This document shows, one piece after another, positions 43,484 to 51,603 of a stretch of DNA of 64,000 nucleotides. Each line of letters starts with the position of its first letter. Position 1 is the first letter of the stretch. Made by a program: the position numbers and the translations under genes. Where the stretch lies: assembly GCF_046348265.1 (NCBI RefSeq), contig NZ_JAXMEO010000014.1; one strand, given 5' to 3'. The stretch comes from Pelomonas sp937871895. GTDB lineage: Bacteria; Pseudomonadota; Gammaproteobacteria; Burkholderiales; Burkholderiaceae_C. Below the pieces are notes generated by a model. It worked only from the letters and a program-made list of their open reading frames with translations, did no database searches and was not told the origin of the DNA.

Positions 43484-43503
43484 GTTGTATGTCATCGTAC
43501 AAC
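43484..43503. promoter_or_regulatory. Probable operator of the glucarate operon
   Basis: GTTGTA, 8-nt centre, TACAAC: a perfect palindrome 57 nt upstream of kdgD, in the form typical of FadR-subgroup GntR operators. A lone half-site (GTTGTAC) lies upstream of gntR near 44405. Confidence 0.7.
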
Positions 43504-43638
43504 CACCGGAGCGCAATCGCAAGTTGGTCGGTCGGGATCTGCCCAATCCGACACGCAAAGTTCGCTCGGTCCCGCGACAAGTGCCAGGCAGCAGACGCCG
43601 GCAGCGCGGATTGTGGCGCCTGCCGTGGGAGGTCCGGC

Positions 43639-44355
43639 TCAGCTGGTCTGCGAGCGGCGGCGGCGTTCGCGGCTGTTGCTCAGGTGCATGCGCATGGCCG
43701 CACGGGCCGCTTCGGCATCGCCAGCGGCGATGGCGTCGTAGATGCTTTCGTGCTCAGCTTGCACGCGGCGCAAGTAGGCCAGCTCGCTGGCGCGCTCGGC
43801 GGCGTCCACCGACAAGCGGGCACGGGGAATGATCTGGCTGCCCAGCGTCAGCATCAGGTCGTAGAAGTGAGCGTTCTGCGTCGCCCGCGCGATCTCGGAG
43901 TGGAACTGGAAGTCAGAGGCCACCGCGTTCTCGCCGGTCTGCAGCGTGGCGGCAATCGTGTCGAGCGCCTGACGCATGGTGGCCAGGTTGGCGTCGGTGC
44001 GACGCAAGGCGGCCAGCGCGGCGGCTTCGGTTTCGAGGCCGATGCGCAGCTCGAGCACGGCAATGACGTCCTGCAGGGTGCCGAGCTGATCGGCGCTGAG
44101 CTTGAACGACGCGCCCGCCAGGCTGTCCAGCACGAAGGTGCCGACGCCATGGCGCGTCTCGACGAGACCCGAGGCCTGCAGCTTGGAGATCGCCTCGCGC
44201 ACGACGGTGCGGCTGACGCCGAACTCGCTCATCACCGACGCCTCGGTGGGCAGGCGGTCACCGGGCGCCCAGTCGCCGCGCCGGATACGCTCGGCCAGCG
44301 CTTCGACAAGTTCCAGCGCCAGGCTGCGGGGACGGCGGCGAAGGGGAGTGTCCAT
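43639..44355 (-). CDS. FadR-subfamily GntR transcriptional regulator of glucarate genes
   Basis: A 238-residue regulator with an N-terminal winged-helix domain (about 10-75, including LPTEASVMSEFGVSRTVVRE) and a C-terminal all-helical FCD effector domain (about 95-225, with the metal/ligand His in FHSEIARATQN and a later His in EHESIYDAI). It precedes kdgD in the same orientation with the palindromic operator between them, so it probably represses the operon and is released by glucarate or a pathway intermediate (inference). Confidence 0.9.
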   Translation of the reverse strand: MDTPLRRRPRSLALELVEALAERIRRGDWAPGDRLPTEASVMSEFGVSRTVVREAISKLQASGLVETRHGVGTFVLDSLAGASFKLSADQLGTLQDVIAVLELRIGLETEAAALAALRRTDANLATMRQALDTIAATLQTGENAVASDFQFHSEIARATQNAHFYDLMLTLGSQIIPRARLSVDAAERASELAYLRRVQAEHESIYDAIAAGDAEAARAAMRMHLSNSRERRRRSQTS

Positions 44356-44474
44356 GCTGGGATCCGGAGCCTCGTGGAATGTCTCGGAGGTCAACTTGGC
44401 AAAAGTTGTACGGCGTTCCGCTTCGCATTCGCGGCGCCGCAAGACAGCGCTGGCACCGCAGGACGCGTCACGAA

Positions 44475-44508
44475 AAAAGGCGATTGGACCTGAACCCAAC
44501 CGCCTTTT
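44475..44508 (-). terminator. Intrinsic terminator after tRNA-Thr
   Basis: On the minus strand, AAAAGGCG (44508-44501) and CGCCTTTT (44482-44475) pair, with inner TTGG/CCAA pairs extending the stem, followed by more T (to 44473). It lies 9 nt after the CCA end of the tRNA and before gntR. Confidence 0.85.
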
Positions 44509-44516
44509 CAGAAACC

Positions 44517-44592
44517 TGGTGCCGGCAAGAGGAGTCGAACCCCCGACCTTCGCATTACGAATGCGCTGCTCTACCAACTGAGCTATGCCGGC
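44517..44592 (-). tRNA. tRNA-Thr (anticodon CGT)
   Basis: A 76-nt cloverleaf with an encoded CCA end. The acceptor stem pairs GCCGGCA-type ends, the D arm is AGCTCAGTTGGTAGAGCA, the anticodon loop TTCGTAA reads CGT, and the T arm contains GGTTCGACTCC. It closely resembles E. coli tRNA-Thr(CGU). It is transcribed opposite to cheA. Confidence 0.97.
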
Positions 44593-44748
44593 GAAGCCTG
44601 TGATGCTAACACGGGCTAACAGGCGTTCAGGCGCTGCCGAGACCGAGGCCTGCATGCGCGGGCGCCGCGCGTGCAGAACTGGGCGACCACACGGCTACTT
44701 TGGCGACCCCCTGGTCATCCCCACCGCCGCTTGAGGCAGGAAGCGCGC

Positions 44749-46923
44749 ATGGACCTCGAATCCGCACTGCAGACTTTCATTGCCGAAAGCCGTGAGCTGC
44801 TGACCGAGATGGAAGCGGCCCTGCTGGGCCTGGAACAGACGCAGGACCGGTTCGAATCGGTGAACGCCATCTTCCGTGCGGCTCACACCATCAAGGGCTC
44901 GGCGGGCCTCTTCGGTCTGGACCATGTGGTGGCGTTCACTCATGTGGTCGAGAGCGTGCTGGATCGCGTGCGGGCCGACAAGGTCCAGATCGATGACGAA
45001 CTGGTCGTGCTGTTGCTGTCTTGCTGCGACCGACTGACCGAACTCACCGATGCCATTGCCGACGGGCAATTGGTCGTTCAGGACACCCAGCCCAGCCAGG
45101 CGCTGATTGAGCAGCTCGGGCGTTATCTCGACGCGCCAGCCGGCGCGATCACGGTGGAGAGCGAGGCCGAGGCCCATGTCGAGCGCATCGAGCGCGCCAG
45201 CGATGGCTCCGAACATTGGCATTTGTCCTTGCGTTTTGGGCCCGACGTGCTGCGCAGCGGCATGGATCCGTTGTCCTTCATCCGCTTCCTCGGGACCCTG
45301 GGTCGCATCGACTGGATCAGCACCCTGGCGGACGCGCTGCCCGACGACCCCGCCACGATGGACCCCGAGGCCTGCTACCTTGGTTTCGAGATCGCCTTTG
45401 CCAGCCCGGCCGACAAGGCCACCATCGAGGGCGCCTTTGAATTTGTTCGCGATGACCTTGCGCTGCGCATCATCCCGCCGCGCAGCCGCGTGTCCGACTA
45501 CATCGCCCTGATCCACGAGCTGCCCGAGCAGCCCACGCGTCTGGGAGAGATCCTGGTGGCCTGCGGCAGCATCACCGAGCGCGAGCTGCAGGAGGCCCTC
45601 AGGCTGCAAGAGCAGGCGCGCGACAGCGGGGCCGAGGCTGGCACGCCGCCGATCGGAAAGATCCTGGTGGACAGCCAGGCCGTGCCTCCGGCCGTGATCG
45701 AAGCGGCGTTGGGCAAACAAAAGCAAAGTGGCGGCGATCGCCAGCAGCGTGCGGCGGAGCATCGCTCCATCCGCATCGATGCCGACCGCCTCGATGAGCT
45801 GATCACCCTGGTCGGCGAACTCATCATCGCGGGTGCCAGCACCGAGCTGCTGGCGCGCAAACGCAAAGACAGCCAGCTCATCGAAGCCAGCTCGCGCCTG
45901 GCCGGCCTGGTGCAGGACGTGCGTGCCAGCGCGCTGCAGTTGCGCATGGTCAAGATCGGCGCCACCTTCACCAAGTTCCAGCGCGTGGTCCATGACGTGG
46001 CGCGCGAGCTGGGCAAGGACATCACGCTTGAGATCTCAGGCGAGGACACGGAGCTGGACAAGACCGTGGTCGAGAAGATCGGCGACCCGCTGCTCCATCT
46101 GGTGCGCAACGCCATTGACCATGGCGTCGAGCCTGCCGAGCAGCGGCTCGCCAAGGGCAAGCCCGCCCGTGGCAAGGTGCGGCTCAATGCCTTCCATGAG
46201 TCCGGCAGCATCGTCATCGAAGTGGGTGACGACGGCGGTGGCCTCAAACGCGAGCGCATCCTGGCCAAGGCGCTGGAGCGCGGGCTGGTCGAGCCCGGCG
46301 TGGCCCTGAGCGATGGCGAGGTTTTCGACCTGATCTTCGAGCCCGGCTTCTCGACCGCCGAGCAGATCACCAACCTGTCGGGGCGCGGCGTTGGCATGGA
46401 TGTTGTCAAGCGCAACATCACAGCGCTGCGTGGCAGCGTGTCCATCGCCAGCCGGGAAGGCGAGGGCACCACGGTCAGTGTGCGGCTGCCCCTCACCTTG
46501 GCCATCATCGACGGCTTCCAGGTCAAGGTCGGGGAGTCGATCTTCGTGATCCCTCTGGACATGATCGAGGAATGCATCGAGTTCAGCGGCGAGCAGGGCC
46601 ATGACTGGTGCAACCTGCGCGGTGCGGTGCTGCCCTTTGTTCGGCTGCGCGACTTCTTTGAGATCGAGAGCCCGGTACCGCGCCGCGAGAGCATCGTCGT
46701 CATACATCACGCGGGCCAGCGCGCCGGCCTCGTCGTTGACGCCCTGCTGGGCGAATTCCAAACGGTCATCAAGCCACTGGGGCGTGCCTTCCAGTGCGTG
46801 CAGTGCATTTCGGGCTCCACCATCCTGGGCAATGGGACGGTGGCGCTCATCCTTGACGTGGCGGCCTTGCTGGCTCAGACCAACCACCGTCATCGGTCCA
46901 AAAGCTTGTCCATCGACTCATAA
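44749..46923 (+). CDS. cheA: Chemotaxis histidine kinase CheA with MshEN-like repeats
   Basis: A 724-residue kinase. The HPt domain (1-105) carries the phosphoacceptor His46 in AAHTIKGSAG. A P2-like region follows (about 155-250). At residues 264-287 and 301-324 lie two 24-residue repeats. The first begins RLGEILVACG and ends LQEALRLQ, matching the c-di-GMP-binding MshEN motif, and the second begins PIGKILVDSQ and ends EAALGKQ. Then come P3 dimerisation (from about 339), the ATPase domain (LLHLVRNAIDHGVE, VGDDGGGL, GRGVGMDVVKRNI) and a C-terminal CheW-like domain (about 590-720). It is intact, unlike the genes after it. Confidence 0.95.
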   Translation: MDLESALQTFIAESRELLTEMEAALLGLEQTQDRFESVNAIFRAAHTIKGSAGLFGLDHVVAFTHVVESVLDRVRADKVQIDDELVVLLLSCCDRLTELTDAIADGQLVVQDTQPSQALIEQLGRYLDAPAGAITVESEAEAHVERIERASDGSEHWHLSLRFGPDVLRSGMDPLSFIRFLGTLGRIDWISTLADALPDDPATMDPEACYLGFEIAFASPADKATIEGAFEFVRDDLALRIIPPRSRVSDYIALIHELPEQPTRLGEILVACGSITERELQEALRLQEQARDSGAEAGTPPIGKILVDSQAVPPAVIEAALGKQKQSGGDRQQRAAEHRSIRIDADRLDELITLVGELIIAGASTELLARKRKDSQLIEASSRLAGLVQDVRASALQLRMVKIGATFTKFQRVVHDVARELGKDITLEISGEDTELDKTVVEKIGDPLLHLVRNAIDHGVEPAEQRLAKGKPARGKVRLNAFHESGSIVIEVGDDGGGLKRERILAKALERGLVEPGVALSDGEVFDLIFEPGFSTAEQITNLSGRGVGMDVVKRNITALRGSVSIASREGEGTTVSVRLPLTLAIIDGFQVKVGESIFVIPLDMIEECIEFSGEQGHDWCNLRGAVLPFVRLRDFFEIESPVPRRESIVVIHHAGQRAGLVVDALLGEFQTVIKPLGRAFQCVQCISGSTILGNGTVALILDVAALLAQTNHRHRSKSLSIDS

Positions 46924-46955
46924 GCCGCTCACGGCACCATTAGGAAGGAAGAGAC

Positions 46956-48601
46956 ATGTTCAGCAAAATGACGGTCGCGATGCGACTGAGCCTGCTCGTG
47001 TTCGTGATGGCGGTGGCGATGTTGGCCATCGGTTTGTCGGGCTTGCGCGGCATGGAGTTCGCCAATGCCAAGCTCAAGACGGTCTATGAAGACCGCACCG
47101 TCGCGTTGATCCAGTTGGCCAAGATTGCTGATGCGGGCTACCAGGTACGGATCAACCTGCTCAAGCTTGCGCGCACCACCAATGCCACCGATGCCGAGCC
47201 GCTGCTGAACCGCATCACGCGCGAGGACGCCAACTACGACAAGAACATCAAGGCCTACCTCGACACCTCGCTCACGCCGGAAGAAAAAAACTCGCGGCTG
47301 ACTTCGTGCCGGCATACACCGCCTTCCGTGAGTCCGGCGGCAAGATGATGAGCCTGACCAAGGCGGGCAACAATGCCGCCGCGCTGGATCTGGTGGGCCC
47401 GACGGAGAAACACTTCCGCAGCGCGCGGGGCTTCCTCAGCAAGCTGCAGGAATTGCAGGAGAACGTGGCCGAGGAGGAATACAAGAATGCCGTTGCGCAG
47501 GCCGAATCCACCACCAAGCTCAATACCGCACTGCTGATCGCAGGTTTGACGCTGGGCATCGGCCTGGCCTTCTTCATCATCCGCAACCTCGCTGGCCAGC
47601 TCGGGGGCGAGCCTGGCTATGCGGCCGAGATGGTGCGCGAGGTGGCGGCAGGCAATCTGGCGATCGACATCCGCACCAAGGCCTCTGACAGCAGCAGCTT
47701 GCTAGCGGCTTTGAAGGCCATGGTGGACAAGTTGTCGCAGGTGGTCTCCGAAGTCAGCAACGGCGCCTCGGGCATCACCAGTGCGGCCGAGCAAGTCAGC
47801 GCCACCGCGCAGTCGCTGTCGCAGGCCACCAGCGAGCAGGCTTCCGGCGTGGAGGAGACCAGCGCCTCGGTCGAGCAGATGACCGCCTCGATCTCGCAGA
47901 ACACCGAGAACTCCAAGGTCACCGATGCCATGGCCAGCAAGGCCGCGACCGAGGCGGCCGAAGGCGGTGAGGCCGTTAAGTCGACCGTCGCGGCCATGAA
48001 GCAGATCGCCAAGAAGATCGTCATCATTGACGACATCGCCTACCAGACCAACCTGCTCGCGCTCAATGCCGCCATCGAGGCCGCCCGCGCCGGTGAGCAT
48101 GGCAAGGGCTTTGCCGTGGTGGCCGCTGAAGTGCGCAAGCTGGCCGAGCGCAGCCAGGAGGCCGCGCAGGAGATCGGCGAGGTGGCGTCCAGCAGTGTTG
48201 AGCTGGCCGAGCGCGCGGGGCACTTGCTGGACGAGATCGTGCCCAACATCCGCCGCACCTCGGACCTGGTTCAGGAGATCACCGCCGCGAGCGAGGAGCA
48301 GTCGAGCGGCGTCTCCCAGATCAACACCGCCATCAGCCAGCTCAGCCAGACCACGCAGCAAAACGCCAGCGCCTCTGAAGAGCTGGCCGCCACCGCCGAG
48401 GAAATGAGCGGCCAGGCCGAGGAGCTGCAATCCACCATTGCCTTCTTCAAGGTCCGCAATGACGGCAGCAGCGATCCGCTCAGCTTTGCGCGCCGACCCA
48501 CCGCCCGCGCTGGCGGGTCGCGGGCCACGCGCCCGGCGGCGCCCAAGCCGGGCGGCTTCTCGGACATCGCGCCGGACGAATCCCAATTCGCCAAGTACTG
48601 A
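46956..48601 (+). pseudogene. Methyl-accepting chemotaxis protein, frameshifted at an A7 run
   Basis: Two overlapping frames together spell one Tsr-type receptor. The first (from MFSKMTVAMRLSLLVFVMAV) has TM1 and most of a four-helix periplasmic domain. The second (from about 47306) has TM2 (LNTALLIAGLTLGIGLAFFI), HAMP and the signalling domain with the tip IIDDIAYQTNLLALNAAIEA. The change of frame falls at 47284-47290, a run of seven A. Adding one A restores KKLAADFVPAYTAF and a 548-residue receptor. The heptamer A AAA AAC is also a classical -1 slippery site. Sequencing error, mutation or programmed frameshifting cannot be separated here. Confidence 0.85.
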
Positions 48602-48615
48602 GTCGAGGCCCGGTC

Positions 48616-49142
48616 ATGAGCCAAGCGCTCTCGCTGGAGGTGGCGACGCCACCGCCGATCTTGTCGGCGCAATACCTGGTTTTAACTCGGGTGACGAGCT
48701 CTTTGCGCTCGGCATCCTGTGCGTGCGCGAGATCATCGAGTACGGCCATGTGACGCCCGTGCCCAAGATGCCGGCCACCCTCCGCGGCGTCGTCAACCTG
48801 CGCGGTGCGGTGGTGCCCGTGATGGACCTGGCGGCCCGTTTCGGCAAGCCCGCGAGCACCGTGGGGCGTCGCACCTGCATCGTCATCGTGGAGGTGGACA
48901 CCGAGGACGAGCCCTTTGTCATCGGCCTCATCGTCGATGCCGTGTCCGCCGTGCAGGAGATCGCGGCGGCCGACATCGAACCCCAGCCGAGCTTCGGACT
49001 CAAGATCGACGCCGACTTCGTGGCCGGTGTGGCCAAGGTGCGCGGCCGCTTCGTCATCGTGCTCGACATTCACGAAGTGGTGACGGTGCATCAACTGGGC
49101 CGGCTCGTGGCCGACGCGGATCCGCGCGGCGCGCCGGCCTGA
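48616..49142 (+). pseudogene. cheW: Chemotaxis adaptor CheW, frameshifted at a T4 run
   Basis: The start MSQALSLEVATPPPILSAQY is in one frame and the rest of CheW in another. Adding one T to the run at 48680-48683 gives QYLVFNSGDELFALGILCVR and a full 175-residue CheW, with VVNLRGAVVPVMDLAARFG and GLIVDAVSAV. CheW couples receptors to CheA. It begins 14 nt after the receptor. The lesion is a single-base homopolymer deletion, as in the preceding gene. Confidence 0.85.
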
Positions 49143-49161
49143 TCCGGAGCCGGGTGCTGGC

Positions 49162-49923
49162 ATGGGCATCGAGATCAACGACCGCGAGTACGCGCAGATC
49201 CAGGCCTTCATCTTCGACGCCGTCGGCATCGCGCTGGGGCCAAGCAAGAAGCACCTGGTGACCGGCCGGCTGGAGAAGCGCCTGCGCCACCACCACTGCG
49301 GCAGCTACAGCGACTACCTACGGTTGCTGAGTGACCCCCGCGAGGCCGCCGAGGCGCAGCAGGCGATCGACCTGCTGACCACCAACGAGACCTATTTCTT
49401 CCGTGAGCCCAAGCACTTTGACCTGCTGGCCACCGAAGCCCGCGAGGCCCGCCAGGAGGGCCGCGCGCTGCGCGTCTGGAGCGCAGCCTGCTCCTCCGGC
49501 GAGGAGCCCTACAGCATCGCCATGGTGCTGGACGACACCCAGCCCGGCCAGCGCTGGGAGGTGGTGGCTTCAGATATCAATTCGCGCACCACGCACATTC
49601 CGCCCGCCTATTTGTCGCGCTACTGCCTGCGTGGCACCGGGACGCAGAGCGGCACCTTGTTGATCCAACGCGAATTGCGCGATCGTGTGCAGTTCATGCA
49701 GATCAACCTGGACCGCACGCTGCCTCGCATTGGCGTGTTTGACGTCGTGTTCCTGCGCAATGTGATGATCTATTTCAATCTCGAGACCAAGCGCCGGGTT
49801 GTGCAGCGCCTGCTGCCGGTCCTGCGGCCGGGCGGGCTGCTGCTCATCGGGCACTCGGAGTCCCTGCACGACATCAGCGCCGAGCTGGTGCCGGTGCGCC
49901 CCTCGGTGTACCGCCGTGTCTGA
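49162..49923 (+). CDS. cheR: Chemotaxis methyltransferase CheR with a short internal deletion
   Basis: A 253-residue SAM-dependent glutamate methyltransferase. The N-terminal helical domain contains LTTNETYFFREPKHF, SAM binding is in VWSAACSSGEEPYSIAMVL, and the core helix region is FDVVFLRNVMIYFNLETKR. After ASDINSR (near position 49587) the sequence jumps to IPPAYLSRYCLRGTG. Other CheR proteins have about 16 more residues here (a VLxxARxGxY-type helix). The frame is kept. This shortens a conserved helix near the active site, so activity is doubtful. Confidence 0.88.
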   Translation: MGIEINDREYAQIQAFIFDAVGIALGPSKKHLVTGRLEKRLRHHHCGSYSDYLRLLSDPREAAEAQQAIDLLTTNETYFFREPKHFDLLATEAREARQEGRALRVWSAACSSGEEPYSIAMVLDDTQPGQRWEVVASDINSRTTHIPPAYLSRYCLRGTGTQSGTLLIQRELRDRVQFMQINLDRTLPRIGVFDVVFLRNVMIYFNLETKRRVVQRLLPVLRPGGLLLIGHSESLHDISAELVPVRPSVYRRV

Positions 49924-49944
49924 ACGCCAACCCGGGAGCCGCTG

Positions 49945-51603
49945 ATGATCAAGGTCCTGGTGGTCGATGACTCTGCCGTGGTGCGGCAGGTGCTGGGGGG
50001 GCTGATCGACCGCGCGCCGGGCATGAAGCTGCTGCACGCCGTGTCGGACCCGTTGATGGCCATGGAGCGCACGAAGACGCAGTGGCCCGACGTCATCGTG
50101 CTGGACGTCGAGATGCCGCGCATGGACGGCATCACCTTCCTGCGCAAGCTGATGGCCGAGCGGCCAACGCCCGTCGTCATCTGTTCCACCCTGACCGAAG
50201 CGGGCGCCCAGACCACCATGGAGGCGTTGGCGGCTGGGGCCGTCACCATCGTCACCAAGCCCAAGCTCGACCTCAAGAACTTCCTGCAGTCCAGTGCGTC
50301 GGAGTTGCTGGCGGCGGTGCGTGCGGCGGCCGTGGCCAATGTGGCGCGGCTGGCCGTGCGCGCGGCGGCCCCGGCGGCGCCCCCGCGAGAAAAGCACAGC
50401 GCCGACGTGATCCTGCCGGCTGCTGGCGACGCTCGCGCGATGAGCCGGACCACCGAGCAGGTGGTGGCCATTGGCACCTCCACCGGTGGCACCCAGGCCT
50501 TGGAGGCCGTGCTCACGGCGTTGCCGCGTGTCAGCCCAGGCATCGTCATCGTGCAGCACATGCCCGAGAAGTTCACAGCGGCCTTTGCCGCGCGTCTCAA
50601 CCAGCTGTGTTTGGCTGAACGTGGTGGCGTGGAGCATCTGATCGCCATGAGCGCGCGCGACCCGCGCCTGCTTGAAACGGTCGAGAACCTCGGCGTGGGC
50701 GCCGGCCGCATGCGCCTGCTCGGCACGTTGGCCAAGCCCATCACCGCCGAGGCCCTGCGCCGCATGCTGGACACGGCTGCACAGACGCCAGGGCGGGGCG
50801 GGGCGGTGCCGGGTGCCACGGCGGGACTGGACGAGATCGAGGCAGGCCTGGCGGCCCAGCAGTTCGTGCCCTTTGTGCAGCCCAAGGTCGCCATGGCCAC
50901 GGGCCTGGTCAAAGGGGTCGAGGCGCTGGCGCGCTGGCGCCACCCGACGCGCGGCCTGCTGTCGCCGGCCGCCTTCATTGCCCAGATCGAGGGCACGCCG
51001 CTGATGGCGCGGCTCACGCTGGCGATGGTCGAGCAATCGCTCGGCTGGTTGCGCGAGTGGCAGCGCGCCATGCCGCAGCTCAATCTGTCGATCAATTTGT
51101 CGGCCGACGACCTGGCGGACCAGGCCTTCGTGGGCCGCCTGATGGAACTGGTGCAGCAGCAGGGCGTGACGCCGCAGCGCCTGGTCTGGGAAGTGACCGA
51201 GACCATGATCATGAACGGCCAGGCGCTGGCCAACCTGGCGCGCCTCGGCCTCAAGGGCTATGGCTTGTCCATGGATGACTACGGCATCGGCTATTCGTCG
51301 ATGCAGACCCTGTCGCGCAGCCCCTTCACCGAGCTCAAGATCGACCGCCTCTTCGTCAGTGAGGCCGCCGCGCGGCCGGCTCGCCGGGCGATGCTGACCA
51401 GCGCCATCGAGATGGCGCACCGCCTGGGCATCGCCTCGGTGGCGGAAGGGGTTGAGACGGCTGCCGACTGGGCCTTGCTCAGCGAGCTGGGCTGCGACGC
51501 GGCCCAGGGCTACCTGCTGGCACGCCCCATGCCGGCCGAGGAACTGGTGCCCTGGGCGCGCGCCAACCGGGCGCGTCTGCGCGGCCTAGTGGTCAGGCGC
51601 TGA
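49945..51603 (+). CDS. Chimeric CheB (REC and half methylesterase) fused to half REC and EAL phosphodiesterase
   Basis: A 552-residue protein. Residues 1-120 are the CheB receiver (Asp54). Residues 171-222 are the first third of the CheB methylesterase, with Ser179 (GTSTGG) and His205 (VQHMPEKF). At about residue 222 it switches to the second half of another receiver (LIAMSARDPRLLETV, then GTLAKPITAEAL), and from about 300 to a complete EAL domain. EAL residues are present: EALARW, SINLSADD, WEVTETM, DDYGIGYSS, LKIDRLF, EGVET, QGYLLARP. The CheB catalytic Asp (GMGDDGA region) is missing, so methylesterase activity is unlikely while c-di-GMP hydrolysis is plausible. Its stop overlaps pepN by 11 nt. 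Confidence 0.85.
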   Translation: MIKVLVVDDSAVVRQVLGGLIDRAPGMKLLHAVSDPLMAMERTKTQWPDVIVLDVEMPRMDGITFLRKLMAERPTPVVICSTLTEAGAQTTMEALAAGAVTIVTKPKLDLKNFLQSSASELLAAVRAAAVANVARLAVRAAAPAAPPREKHSADVILPAAGDARAMSRTTEQVVAIGTSTGGTQALEAVLTALPRVSPGIVIVQHMPEKFTAAFAARLNQLCLAERGGVEHLIAMSARDPRLLETVENLGVGAGRMRLLGTLAKPITAEALRRMLDTAAQTPGRGGAVPGATAGLDEIEAGLAAQQFVPFVQPKVAMATGLVKGVEALARWRHPTRGLLSPAAFIAQIEGTPLMARLTLAMVEQSLGWLREWQRAMPQLNLSINLSADDLADQAFVGRLMELVQQQGVTPQRLVWEVTETMIMNGQALANLARLGLKGYGLSMDDYGIGYSSMQTLSRSPFTELKIDRLFVSEAAARPARRAMLTSAIEMAHRLGIASVAEGVETAADWALLSELGCDAAQGYLLARPMPAEELVPWARANRARLRGLVVRR

